The translations under genes and the position numbers were made by a program. A stretch of 35,310 nt of DNA, from the NCBI GenBank assembly GCA_944390045.1, contig CALXOO010000022.1, positions 1-35,310 on the forward strand. The letters run 5' to 3'. The notes below the pieces were generated by a model. The model did no database searches, had not been told where the DNA came from, and worked only from the letters and a program-made list of their open reading frames with translations. Shown here piece by piece: positions 23,812 through 31,369 of the stretch. This DNA is from an uncultured Spirochaetales bacterium. GTDB taxonomy: Bacteria > Spirochaetota > Spirochaetia > Sphaerochaetales > Sphaerochaetaceae. How positions within the stretch are numbered: position 1 is the stretch's first letter; every line of letters begins with the position of its first letter.

Positions 23812-25044
23812 ATGTCAAAAGAAAAGGTCATCCTCGCCTACTCCGGCGGCCTTGATACATCAGTAATCCTGAAATGGCTCAGCAACAAGGGCTTCGATGT
23901 CATCGCCTATGTCGCGGACGTGGGACAGAACGAGGACTTCAAGGCCATCGAGGAGAAGGCCTACGCCACCGGTGCCAGCAAGGTCTACATCGAGGACCTG
24001 AAGAAGCCGCTGGTGACTGACTACATCTTCCCCTCCCTCAAGGCAAATACGATATATGAGGGGACGTACATGCTCGGAACCAGCATCGCACGCCCTATCA
24101 TCGCCAAGCGGCACATAGAGATCGCGAAAAAGGAAGGCACAAAATATGTTGCCCACGGCGCGACCGGAAAGGGCAATGACCAGGTCCGCTTCGAGTTCGG
24201 CTACTACATGAACATGTCCGACGTGAAGATCATCTCCCCCTGGAAGGATCCGGAGTGGCTTGGCCAGTTCGAAGGCAGGAGCGACATGCTCGCCTATGCA
24301 GAGAAGTACGGCATCCCCGTGAAGGCCAGCCTGAAGAAGCCATACAGTGAGGATGAGAACCTGATCCACATCTCACATGAGGCCGGAATTCTTGAAGATC
24401 CGTCTATGAGGTGTCCGGAGGACGTGTACTCCCTGACAGTCAGCCCGCACGACGCACCGGAGAAAGAGACTGTGCTGGAGATTGACTTCAAGGCGGGCAT
24501 CCCGGTGTGCGTGAGGAATCTGGGAAGCGGAGAATGCGTCACCGATCCGCTTGAGATGATCCTCTATCTGAACAAGATGGGACATGACAATGCGATCGGC
24601 AGGGTCGACATGGTCGAGAACAGGTTCATCGGCATCAAGAGCCGCGGTGTCTATGAGACGCCGGGATGCGAGATTCTCTGGAAGGCCCATCACAATCTCG
24701 AGGGGCTTACAATGGACAAGGAAGCGATGCACCTGCGCGACATGCTCAGCCCGAAGTACGCAGAACTCATCTACAACGGCTACTGGGGCGCACCTGAATT
24801 CAACATGCTCACAGCCCTCTTCGACGAGAGCCAGAAGTATGTCACGGGCACTGCCACAGTCGCGCTCTACAAGGGAAACGTCATCAACGCCGGCATAACC
24901 AGTCCGCTCTCACTCTACAATGAGGACCTGGGAAGCATGGACAAGGCCGGAGGTTACCACCCTGTGGACTGCAAGGGCTTCATCAACATCAACGCCATCA
25001 GGCTCATGGCGAACGCACAGCGCGAGGCAAAGGCTGCTCAGTGA
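23812..25044 (+). CDS. argG: argininosuccinate synthase
   Basis: A 410-residue argininosuccinate synthase, which joins citrulline and aspartate with ATP in arginine synthesis. The N-type ATP pyrophosphatase motif [15 protein letters not shown] starts at residue 9, followed by STARPIIAK-like [12 protein letters not shown] and the [14 protein letters not shown] substrate loop. The C-terminal half is the multimerisation domain. ATG at 23812 has a GGAGAG site nine bases upstream. A strong terminator follows at 25067. No argH is adjacent. Confidence 0.95.
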   Translation: MSKEKVILAYSGGLDTSVILKWLSNKGFDVIAYVADVGQNEDFKAIEEKAYATGASKVYIEDLKKPLVTDYIFPSLKANTIYEGTYMLGTSIARPIIAKRHIEIAKKEGTKYVAHGATGKGNDQVRFEFGYYMNMSDVKIISPWKDPEWLGQFEGRSDMLAYAEKYGIPVKASLKKPYSEDENLIHISHEAGILEDPSMRCPEDVYSLTVSPHDAPEKETVLEIDFKAGIPVCVRNLGSGECVTDPLEMILYLNKMGHDNAIGRVDMVENRFIGIKSRGVYETPGCEILWKAHHNLEGLTMDKEAMHLRDMLSPKYAELIYNGYWGAPEFNMLTALFDESQKYVTGTATVALYKGNVINAGITSPLSLYNEDLGSMDKAGGYHPVDCKGFININAIRLMANAQREAKAAQ

Positions 25045-25066
25045 GCACAGCCCCGGCTTCAGATCA

Positions 25067-25103
25067 GGCGGCGCGGAGACAGACTCCCGCCGCCTTCTGT
25101 GTT
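25067..25103 (+). terminator. terminator of argG
   Basis: GGCGGCG (25067-25073) pairs with CGCCGCC (25088-25094), and an inner GGAG/CTCC stem follows after one bulged C. A T-rich tract TTCTGTGTT lies directly downstream. Its tail runs into the -10 hexamer of the next gene. Confidence 0.75.
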
Positions 25104-25108
25104 ATGAT
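25103..25108 (+). promoter_or_regulatory. -10 hexamer TATGAT of the second GNAT gene (leaderless layout)
   Basis: Five of six consensus positions match, with six bases before ATG at 25115. Any -35 at 17 bp would fall in the argG terminator stem and is poor. The GGAG two bases before ATG is too close to act as a ribosome binding site. Confidence 0.5.
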
Positions 25109-25114
25109 GGAGAC

Positions 25115-25654
25115 ATGGAAGCCTTCACACAACCTATTGAGACCAGCCGTCTGATCCTCAGACGCATCACACATGACGACTGGAAGAACCTCGCCTCGAT
25201 GCTTCAGGACAATGATGTGATGTACGCATACGAGCATGCATTCTCCGACAACGAAGTGACTCAGTGGCTGGACAGGCAGCTGCTGCGCTACGAGAAGGAG
25301 GACGGACTGGGCCTCCTGATGTCCTTCCGCAAGTCGGACGGGGTCCCAGTCGGCCAGTGCGGCCTGACCTACCAGCAGATCAGGGGCAGGAGCGTGCCAG
25401 AGATCGGCTACCTGCTGAGAAAGGAGTTCTGGCATCAGGGCTATGCGACAGAGGCGGCCGCTGCGGTGCGGGACTATGCATTCAACACACTGGGCTTTCC
25501 CCGGGTGTACTCGATCATAAGGGACAACAACCTTCCGTCCCAGGCAGTTGCGCTGAGGCTAGGCATGGAAGTCGTCGATGAGATAGTGAAACACTACTAC
25601 AACATGGATATGCGTCATCTGTGCTATGCAGTTGACAGGAACCGGGGGGCTTAG
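25115..25654 (+). CDS. GNAT acetyltransferase (RimJ/RimL type)
   Basis: A 179-residue GNAT protein of the RimJ/RimL-like branch. Features are ETSRLILRRITHDDWKNLASML at the start, IGYLLRKEFWHQGYATEAAAAVRDYAF with the acetyl-CoA loop Q-G-Y-A-T, and VYSIIRDNNLPSQAVALRLGME near the end. These enzymes acetylate N-termini or small amino compounds; the substrate is unknown. Its promoter overlaps the argG terminator tail and its mRNA appears leaderless. Confidence 0.85.
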   Translation: MEAFTQPIETSRLILRRITHDDWKNLASMLQDNDVMYAYEHAFSDNEVTQWLDRQLLRYEKEDGLGLLMSFRKSDGVPVGQCGLTYQQIRGRSVPEIGYLLRKEFWHQGYATEAAAAVRDYAFNTLGFPRVYSIIRDNNLPSQAVALRLGMEVVDEIVKHYYNMDMRHLCYAVDRNRGA

Positions 25655-25679
25655 CCAAAGACTTCCGATCTGCTATCCT
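25651..25679 (+). promoter_or_regulatory. promoter of the GyrI-like gene (leaderless layout)
   Basis: TTAGCC (25651-25656, overlapping the previous stop codon), a 17-bp spacer and TATCCT (25674-25679), then six bases to ATG. Both hexamers are weak matches. Confidence 0.35.
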
Positions 25680-25685
25680 TCCGCC

Positions 25686-26276
25686 ATGGCCTACGACTTC
25701 AAGAGCGAATACAAGGAATACTACCAGGCGGGGAAAATTCCCAAAATCATTTTCATCCCCTCTTTCCGCTACCTGTGTACTGAAGGAAGCGGAAAGGTCT
25801 CGAGGGACAACGCGGCCTTCCAGGAGGCCCTCTCCGGCATCGGAAGACTTTCCCAGACGCTCCGTTCCTGTGAGAGAAACGGACATCATGCCGCAGGCAG
25901 CTTCGAATATGTGCTGCCGCCGGCTGAGGTTCTGCAGAGTCTGGAACGGCCCTACTCCTGGAGGATCAACATGCGCATTCCGGATTTCTTCAGCCAGGAG
26001 GACCTTGACTGGGCAGCTGAGTTCTGCCGCTCGAGGAATGCGGCAGGGACAGCCGGAGTGAAGCTTTCCTCATACAGCTATGAGATGTGCGTCCAGACCA
26101 TGCACACTGGAACGAACAGCACGAAAAGTGCCGCATACGCCAGACTGGAGGAATACATTGCCCCCTTCGGCTACAGGATCGATCATGCCAGAAGCTCCTG
26201 CGAGATCCTGCTTTCTGATCCGGCACGCTGCCCGAGAAACAGGATGCGCACGATAATCAGGCTGCCGATCTGCTAG
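25686..26276 (+). CDS. GyrI-like small-molecule-binding domain protein
   Basis: A 196-residue protein of the stand-alone GyrI-like family (SOUL/GyrI fold). The start MAYDFKSEYKEYYQAGKIPKIIFIPSFRYLCTEGSG matches the family opening, and the middle carries FQEALSGIGRLSQTL, FEYVLPPAEVLQSL and IRIPDFFSQEDLDWA-type segments. These proteins bind or hydrolyse hydrophobic small molecules; the ligand is not predictable. ATG at 25686 is chosen because TATCCT ends six bases upstream; no ribosome binding site is present. Confidence 0.8.
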   Translation: MAYDFKSEYKEYYQAGKIPKIIFIPSFRYLCTEGSGKVSRDNAAFQEALSGIGRLSQTLRSCERNGHHAAGSFEYVLPPAEVLQSLERPYSWRINMRIPDFFSQEDLDWAAEFCRSRNAAGTAGVKLSSYSYEMCVQTMHTGTNSTKSAAYARLEEYIAPFGYRIDHARSSCEILLSDPARCPRNRMRTIIRLPIC

Positions 26277-26280
26277 CCCC

Positions 26281-26309
26281 TTGCCATAATCCGGCAAATC
26301 AACAATAAT
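26281..26309 (+). promoter_or_regulatory. promoter of the rpsB operon
   Basis: TTGCCA (26281-26286), a 17-bp spacer and AATAAT (26304-26309), each matching five of six positions. The predicted start near 26316 leaves a leader of about 98 bases. Confidence 0.6.
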
Positions 26310-26315
26310 CATGCT

Positions 26316-26413
26316 TACTGTGTTCGTTGAACCAGAATTTCCGGCCCTCCGGGGCTGAGACGTAACGTAAGGGGTCCGGCAGTACAGACCGGACGGAAAG
26401 ATGGAGGATTACT
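26316..26413 (+). promoter_or_regulatory. rpsB 5' leader with two hairpins
   Basis: The leader contains CGGCCC/GGGCTG (26342-26347, 26352-26357) around TCCG, and GTCCGG/CCGGAC (26374-26379, 26389-26394), the second just ahead of the GGAGG ribosome binding site. A structured leader fits autoregulation by S2, as known in other bacteria, but I do not see a named motif. Confidence 0.4.
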
Positions 26414-27265
26414 ATGGCAGTAGTAACCATGAAGAGCCTGCTTGAGTCAGGCGTACACTTCGGCCACCAGACCAAGAGGTGGAATCCGAAGATGGCCCGT
26501 TTCATCTTCACTGAGAGAAACGGAATTCACATTATCGACCTGCAGAAGACAAGCGCCTGCATTGTTGAGGCGTATGAGGCTGTCAGGGCCCAGGTCAAGA
26601 ACGGCAAGCAGATCCTGTTTGTCGGAACCAAGAAACAGGCACAGCAGACAATCGAGGCAGAGGCAAAGCGCTGCGGCATGCCCTATGTCAACAACCGCTG
26701 GCTGGGCGGAATGCTGACCAACTTCTCAACTATCAAGAAGAGCATCGCAAAGCTCAAGAAGATCGAGAAGATGGAGGCTGACGGCACCTTTGCAAACCTG
26801 ACAAAGAAAGAAGTCGCACTCTATACTAAGGAGAAGGCCAAGCTCGAGAAGAACCTCGGCGGAATCAAGGACATGAAGGAACTTCCCGGAGCCCTCTTCA
26901 TCATTGACACAAAGAAGGAGGCCCTTGCCGTTGCAGAGGCAAAGAGACTGGGCATCCCCGTGATCGCTGTCGTTGACACGAACTGTGATCCCACCAACAT
27001 CACCTACCCCATTCCCGGCAATGACGATGCCATCAGGGCGATCTCCCTCTTCGTCGAGATCTTCGCAAACGCTGTCATCGACGCAGACAACGAGGCCGGA
27101 ATCCAGATCATCGAGTCTCTCGACGACGATCAGGAGGCAGTGGAGGCTCCCGCAGCCGACAAGGATCAGGAGATCGACGAGGCTGACTACGCCAACTACA
27201 AGGGAGATGAGTCAAACGAGAGCGCCCCTGTCGAGACAGAGGAAGAGGACCTCTACACAAAATAA
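26414..27265 (+). CDS. rpsB: 30S ribosomal protein S2
   Basis: A 283-residue S2. The opening [50 protein letters not shown] and AIRAISLF are universal S2 signatures. It exceeds the E. coli protein (241 residues) by a C-terminal acidic tail of about 50 residues rich in Glu and Asp. GGAGG precedes ATG by six bases. It heads the operon with tsf, frr, uppS, cdsA, dxr and rseP. Confidence 0.97.
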   Translation: MAVVTMKSLLESGVHFGHQTKRWNPKMARFIFTERNGIHIIDLQKTSACIVEAYEAVRAQVKNGKQILFVGTKKQAQQTIEAEAKRCGMPYVNNRWLGGMLTNFSTIKKSIAKLKKIEKMEADGTFANLTKKEVALYTKEKAKLEKNLGGIKDMKELPGALFIIDTKKEALAVAEAKRLGIPVIAVVDTNCDPTNITYPIPGNDDAIRAISLFVEIFANAVIDADNEAGIQIIESLDDDQEAVEAPAADKDQEIDEADYANYKGDESNESAPVETEEEDLYTK

Positions 27266-27276
27266 GGAGTAACGCT

Positions 27277-28119
27277 ATGGCTATCACAGCAGCAGATGTA
27301 AAGAAGCTCCGCGACATCACCGGAGCCGGCATGATGGACTGCAAGAAGGCTCTTGCAGAGGCCGAGGGAGACATGGCTCAGGCCGAGAAGATCCTCAAGG
27401 AGATGGGCCTTGCCGCAGTTGCCAAGAGGCAGGACAGGGCCACGGAGAACGGCCGTGTCTTCACGAAGGTCGCCGGGGATAAGGCAGTCCTGCTCGAGCT
27501 GACCTGCGAGACCGACTTTGTCGCCAGCAACGAGAAGTTCAAGGCACTGGGCGAGAGCATGTGCGATGTCATTCTCGAGAAGGGTTACACTGAGCCCAAC
27601 GAGGAGCTCAAGGGCATGGTCGACAGCCTAATCGCCACAATCAAGGAGAACATGACCCTCAAGAGGCTTGAGGTCATCGACATTCCCGAGGGCGGTTATG
27701 CTGCTACATACATCCACGGTGAGGGTTCAGTCGCCGTCGTCGTCGTTTTCACAAGCGACAACAGCGCCATCTTCGAGAACGAGGCTGTTAAGGAGTTCAC
27801 ACACGACTGTGCGCTTCATGTCGCAGCCTTCAAGCCCCAGTTCCTCAACACTGCCTCCGTCACGAAGGAGTACGAGGAGGAGCAGCTTTCGATCTTCCGT
27901 GCCCAGGTCGCCACTATGGACAAGCCTGAGAAGGTCAAGGAGGGAATCGTCCGCGGCAAGCTGAGCAAGCTCTACAGCGAGGTCTGCTTCGTCAACCAGC
28001 CCTTCGTGAAGGATGACTCCGTCTCCGTCGAGAAGAAGATGAACGAGGTCGCCAAGGCTGCCGGCGGAAAGCTTGAGATCCAGAACTTCAGGTTCTACCA
28101 GGCTGGAGTCGAGGCCTGA
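27277..28119 (+). CDS. tsf: elongation factor Ts
   Basis: A 280-residue EF-Ts, the guanine nucleotide exchange factor of EF-Tu. The N-terminal UBA-like domain has VKKLRDITGAGMMDCKKALAEAEGD, and the core contains LLELTCETDFVASNEKF with the TDFV motif that contacts EF-Tu. GGAG lies nine bases before ATG. It follows rpsB by 11 bp. Confidence 0.97.
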   Translation: MAITAADVKKLRDITGAGMMDCKKALAEAEGDMAQAEKILKEMGLAAVAKRQDRATENGRVFTKVAGDKAVLLELTCETDFVASNEKFKALGESMCDVILEKGYTEPNEELKGMVDSLIATIKENMTLKRLEVIDIPEGGYAATYIHGEGSVAVVVVFTSDNSAIFENEAVKEFTHDCALHVAAFKPQFLNTASVTKEYEEEQLSIFRAQVATMDKPEKVKEGIVRGKLSKLYSEVCFVNQPFVKDDSVSVEKKMNEVAKAAGGKLEIQNFRFYQAGVEA

Positions 28120-28131
28120 GGAGGCAGTCTG

Positions 28132-28686
28132 ATGCAGGATGTTCTCAACAACTGCGAAAGCAGAATGACAAAGTGTGTCGTCAGCCTGGAGAACGAGTAT
28201 CTTCTCATGAGGACCGGCCGTGCATCGGCCGCCCTCTTTGACAAGATCAAGGTCGACTACTATGGAACCGAGACGCCTCTCAACCAGGTCGCAACGATTT
28301 CCAGCCCGGAAGCCAGACTGATCGTCATCCAGCCCTGGGACAAGACGGTCCTTCCCGCAATCGAGAAGGCCATCCAGAAAAGTGAGCTGGGTCTCAATCC
28401 CAACAACGACGGAAAGCTCATCCGCGTCAACTTCCCTCCCCTCACACAGGACAGAAGGAAGGAGCTCGCAAAGAGCGCCAAGGCTCTGGCTGAGAACGCC
28501 CGCGTTGCCGTACGCAATGTCAGACGCGACGCCATGGAGGAGCTGAAGAAGCTCCAGAAAGGTGGAGATATCAGCGAGGACGAGCAGAAAGACGGCGAGA
28601 ACAGGATCCAGAAGATGACCGACAAGGCCATCGAGAAGATCGCCAAGGCAGCAGATGCCAAGGAAAAGGAAATAATGGAGATCTGA
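28132..28686 (+). CDS. frr: ribosome recycling factor
   Basis: A 184-residue ribosome recycling factor, which with EF-G splits post-termination ribosomes. The family run LLMRTGRASAALFDKIKVDYYG, NQVATISSPEARLIVIQPWDK and the long helical C-terminus with NPNNDGKLIRVNFPPLTQDRRKEL are complete. GAGGAGG precedes ATG by eight bases. It lies 12 bp after tsf; pyrH, which separates the two in many bacteria, is absent here. Confidence 0.97.
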   Translation: MQDVLNNCESRMTKCVVSLENEYLLMRTGRASAALFDKIKVDYYGTETPLNQVATISSPEARLIVIQPWDKTVLPAIEKAIQKSELGLNPNNDGKLIRVNFPPLTQDRRKELAKSAKALAENARVAVRNVRRDAMEELKKLQKGGDISEDEQKDGENRIQKMTDKAIEKIAKAADAKEKEIMEI

Positions 28687-28701
28687 TCTCCGGATGGACG
28701 G

Positions 28702-28725
28702 GTCCAGACAGTATTCTGCCTGGAC
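28702..28725 (+). terminator. hairpin between frr and uppS
   Basis: GTCCAG and CTGGAC enclose CAG/CTG around TATT, nine pairs with one mismatch. A weak T-rich stretch follows. It may reduce read-through or mark an RNA processing site between the translation and lipid halves of the operon. Confidence 0.4.
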
Positions 28726-28752
28726 TTGTCCCTGTTTGAGGGGAATGCAGCG

Positions 28753-29439
28753 ATGGGTGAGGTGCCACAGCACATTGGATTCATAATGGACGGGAACGGA
28801 AGATGGGCTAAGAAACGCTTCCTTCCTCGCACTGCCGGTCACCTTGCCGGCCTGAAGGCCCTCAAGAAGGTCATTCTGGGCTGCATCAGCGAGGGCGTGC
28901 GCTATGTCACGCTCTACTGTTTCTCGACTGAGAACTGGAAACGTCCGAAGGATGAGGTTGATTACCTCATGGGACTTTTCAGCGAGAAGATAATGGGAGA
29001 GCTTCCCTTCTACAACAAGAACGGGATCAGGCTTCTGACGCTGGGCGACACTTCAGTGCTTCCGGCAGATGCGGCAGAGTCCCTGGAACAGGCAGTCAGG
29101 GCGACTGAACACAACAGTACGATAGTCTGTCAGCTTGCCCTCAACTACGGTGGACAGGACGAGATCTGCAAGGCAGTGAACCGCGCGATCAGGGAAGGTG
29201 TTGAGGAAATCACGCCGGCTGTCATACGCGCTCACTTCGACAATCCATGGGTTCCGCCTGTGGACCTCATTGCCAGGTCTGCAGGGGAGAAGCGGCTTTC
29301 GAACTTCCTTTTGTTTGACAGCGCCTATGCTGAATTCGTCTTTTGTGATAAACTTTGGCCTGACTGGTGTGAGGATGATGTCGTCTCGATCATCAGTGAA
29401 TACAACAGCAGAGTCAGAAAGTTCGGAGGTCTAGCATAG
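28753..29439 (+). CDS. uppS: isoprenyl transferase (undecaprenyl diphosphate synthase type)
   Basis: A 228-residue cis-prenyltransferase that makes the C55 lipid carrier for peptidoglycan. HIGFIMDGNGRWAKKR with the catalytic Asp starts at residue 7. YCFSTENW, NYGG and the C-terminal DLIARSAGEKRLSNFLLFDSAYAEF with the RSxGExRxS substrate site follow. I chose ATG at 28753 with a GAGGGG site nine bases before it; the frame also opens at a TTG at 28726. It overlaps cdsA by one base. Confidence 0.95.
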   Translation: MGEVPQHIGFIMDGNGRWAKKRFLPRTAGHLAGLKALKKVILGCISEGVRYVTLYCFSTENWKRPKDEVDYLMGLFSEKIMGELPFYNKNGIRLLTLGDTSVLPADAAESLEQAVRATEHNSTIVCQLALNYGGQDEICKAVNRAIREGVEEITPAVIRAHFDNPWVPPVDLIARSAGEKRLSNFLLFDSAYAEFVFCDKLWPDWCEDDVVSIISEYNSRVRKFGGLA

Positions 29440-30287
29440 TGACATCTAATGCAAAGAGGATAATTACAGGTTGCATAGCCATACCGGCCCTTCTCCTGAT
29501 CATCCTGTTCCTGCCGCAGTTTCATTATCTGGCCTTTGTGCTCATTGTGCTCGCAGCATCCATCATCGGATCAATGGAAATGCATTCCATCCTGACCCAC
29601 GACAAGCCGGAGATGAAGCTTCCCCTGCCCAGCTGGCTCGGTGTCCTGCTTCCACTGGCGGCATATCTGGAATACAGTCTGGATGAATACAGCACGATCA
29701 TACTCTACACTCTTGTCGTCCTGCTCTCGGCAATCTTCATGGTTGAGACGATCACAGGGCACCGTGACAACTACAAGGGCACCAGGGACCGCATAAGCTA
29801 TGCGGTGATCCAGCTGCTCTACCCAAACCTGTTTGCAATCTTCTTCATCAGGCTCTGCTTCCTGCAGGATGCCTGGATGTGGCTGCTGACCTTCTTCCTC
29901 CTGGTCTTCAGCTGTGATACTTTCGCATACTTCTTCGGCAGGGCCTTTGGAAAGAACAACAGAGGCATCGTGAAGGTGAGTCCGAACAAGTCGGTTGCCG
30001 GCTTCATCGCGGGAGCGCTGATCCCGGGCCTTATCTTCCTCCTGCTGACACTCTTCATAGACACATACAGACTCTCGCCTGCCATGGGCTTCATAGTAGG
30101 TCTTGCTACTGCGCTTGCAGGCATCTGCGGAGACCTCATTGAATCCGCTTTCAAGCGCTCCAGCGCACTGAAGGACAGCGGTGTTGTGATTCCCGGCAGG
30201 GGCGGCATCCTGGATTCCATTGACTCGCTGATCATAGCGGCGCCGGTCTACTTCGCCCTGCTCCACATCTTTCAGGTAACGGTCTAG
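29439..30287 (+). CDS. cdsA: phosphatidate cytidylyltransferase
   Basis: A 282-residue polytopic CDP-diacylglycerol synthase with about eight membrane segments, converting phosphatidate and CTP to CDP-diacylglycerol. The C-terminal signature reads FKRSSALKDSGVVIPGRGGILDSIDSL, where the classical pattern has PGHGGxxDRxD. The His is Arg and the Arg is Ser; the metal-binding Asp residues are kept. The GTG start overlaps the uppS stop, with GGAGG nine bases upstream. Confidence 0.93.
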   Translation: MTSNAKRIITGCIAIPALLLIILFLPQFHYLAFVLIVLAASIIGSMEMHSILTHDKPEMKLPLPSWLGVLLPLAAYLEYSLDEYSTIILYTLVVLLSAIFMVETITGHRDNYKGTRDRISYAVIQLLYPNLFAIFFIRLCFLQDAWMWLLTFFLLVFSCDTFAYFFGRAFGKNNRGIVKVSPNKSVAGFIAGALIPGLIFLLLTLFIDTYRLSPAMGFIVGLATALAGICGDLIESAFKRSSALKDSGVVIPGRGGILDSIDSLIIAAPVYFALLHIFQVTV

Positions 30288-30289
30288 AA

Positions 30290-31369
30290 ATGAGACGGCT
30301 GCTCATCCTGGGAGCCACAGGCTCCATCGGAGGCACCTGCCTCAGGGCAATAGCCGACGGCAGGCTCAGTGCTGTGCCTGTCGGACTTGTGGGACACAGC
30401 AATGTCCGCGCTCTGGAAGAGCTTTCCACACGCTTCAACTGTCCATATGTGCTCAATACATGCTCAGCTGCCCTTGAGGACTTCATCGCCTCTCATGAGG
30501 CTGACATCGCACTCAACGGGATTGCCGGTGCCGCAGGACTTGAGGCCAGCCTTCTCTGCCTGAGACACGGCATGGATCTGGCACTGGCGAACAAGGAGTC
30601 AGTTGTGATGGGAGGCGACTTTCTCTTTGCTGAGGCGGCAAGGCTGGGCAGGAGGATCATCCCGGTCGACAGTGAGCACAGCGCAATTTACCATCTCATT
30701 CAGGATCATCAAGATGTCGATTCACTCGTCATCACTGCCTCAGGTGGACCTTTCCTGGGCAGAAAGGATCTTGATTCAGTGACACCTGAGGAAGCTGCGG
30801 CCCACCCCACCTGGAAGATGGGCAGGAAGATCTCAATTGACAGCAGCACTCTGGCAAACAAGGGACTTGAAGTCATTGAGGCCGGCTTCCTTTTCAATAT
30901 GCCGCCGCAGAAGATCGAGGTGACAATCCACAGGCAGTCAGTCGTGCATTCTATGATAAGGCTGGAGAACGGTGCAGTATATGCCCAGCTCTCACCGCCT
31001 GACATGACCCTTCCCATCGTCGCTGCGGTCGATGACCGTCACAGCAGGCTTGAGAACGTCGTAAGCCCGCTCTCATTCAAGAACCTGACGCTCACCTTCC
31101 AGGACTGGGACAGAAAGGAGTTTCCCCTGCTCGCGCTGGCCTATGAGGCTCTGGAGAGGAAGAAGGGCTACCCTATTGCCTATAATGCGGCTGATGAGGT
31201 CGCAGTATCGCTTTTCTGCAGTCACAGGATAAAGTACACAGACATCTCAAGACTTGTGGCCAGGACTCTTGAGGCCGGCTGGGACTGTGAGGCCCCTGAC
31301 TATGAGTCAATCATGGAGATTGACAAGAGGGCCCGGCAGGTGGCAGTACAGTGCAGCTCCTGCTTCTGA
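30290..31369 (+). CDS. dxr: 1-deoxy-D-xylulose 5-phosphate reductoisomerase
   Basis: A 359-residue Dxr (IspC), the NADPH-dependent step to MEP that commits carbon to isoprenoids. Motifs in order are GATGSIGG, NKESVVMGG, PVDSEHSAI (metal Asp and Glu), TASGGPF and HPTWKMGRKISIDSSTLANKGLE. Length is slightly shorter than E. coli Dxr (398). Its start follows cdsA by two bases with only a weak ribosome binding site. It overlaps rseP by 19 bp. Confidence 0.96.
   Translation: MRRLLILGATGSIGGTCLRAIADGRLSAVPVGLVGHSNVRALEELSTRFNCPYVLNTCSAALEDFIASHEADIALNGIAGAAGLEASLLCLRHGMDLALANKESVVMGGDFLFAEAARLGRRIIPVDSEHSAIYHLIQDHQDVDSLVITASGGPFLGRKDLDSVTPEEAAAHPTWKMGRKISIDSSTLANKGLEVIEAGFLFNMPPQKIEVTIHRQSVVHSMIRLENGAVYAQLSPPDMTLPIVAAVDDRHSRLENVVSPLSFKNLTLTFQDWDRKEFPLLALAYEALERKKGYPIAYNAADEVAVSLFCSHRIKYTDISRLVARTLEAGWDCEAPDYESIMEIDKRARQVAVQCSSCF

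Noticed and set aside
26281..26297. TTGCC/GGCAA hairpin after the GyrI-like gene as a terminator
   Set aside because: The stem has only five pairs and no T-run, and it overlaps the -35 of the rpsB promoter.
27727..28842. Minus-strand ORF of 371 residues antisense to tsf, frr and uppS
   Set aside because: It lies across three universally conserved genes and has no motif of its own.
29571..30266. Minus-strand ORF of 231 residues antisense to cdsA
   Set aside because: cdsA is clear on the plus strand with membrane helices and a C-terminal signature.
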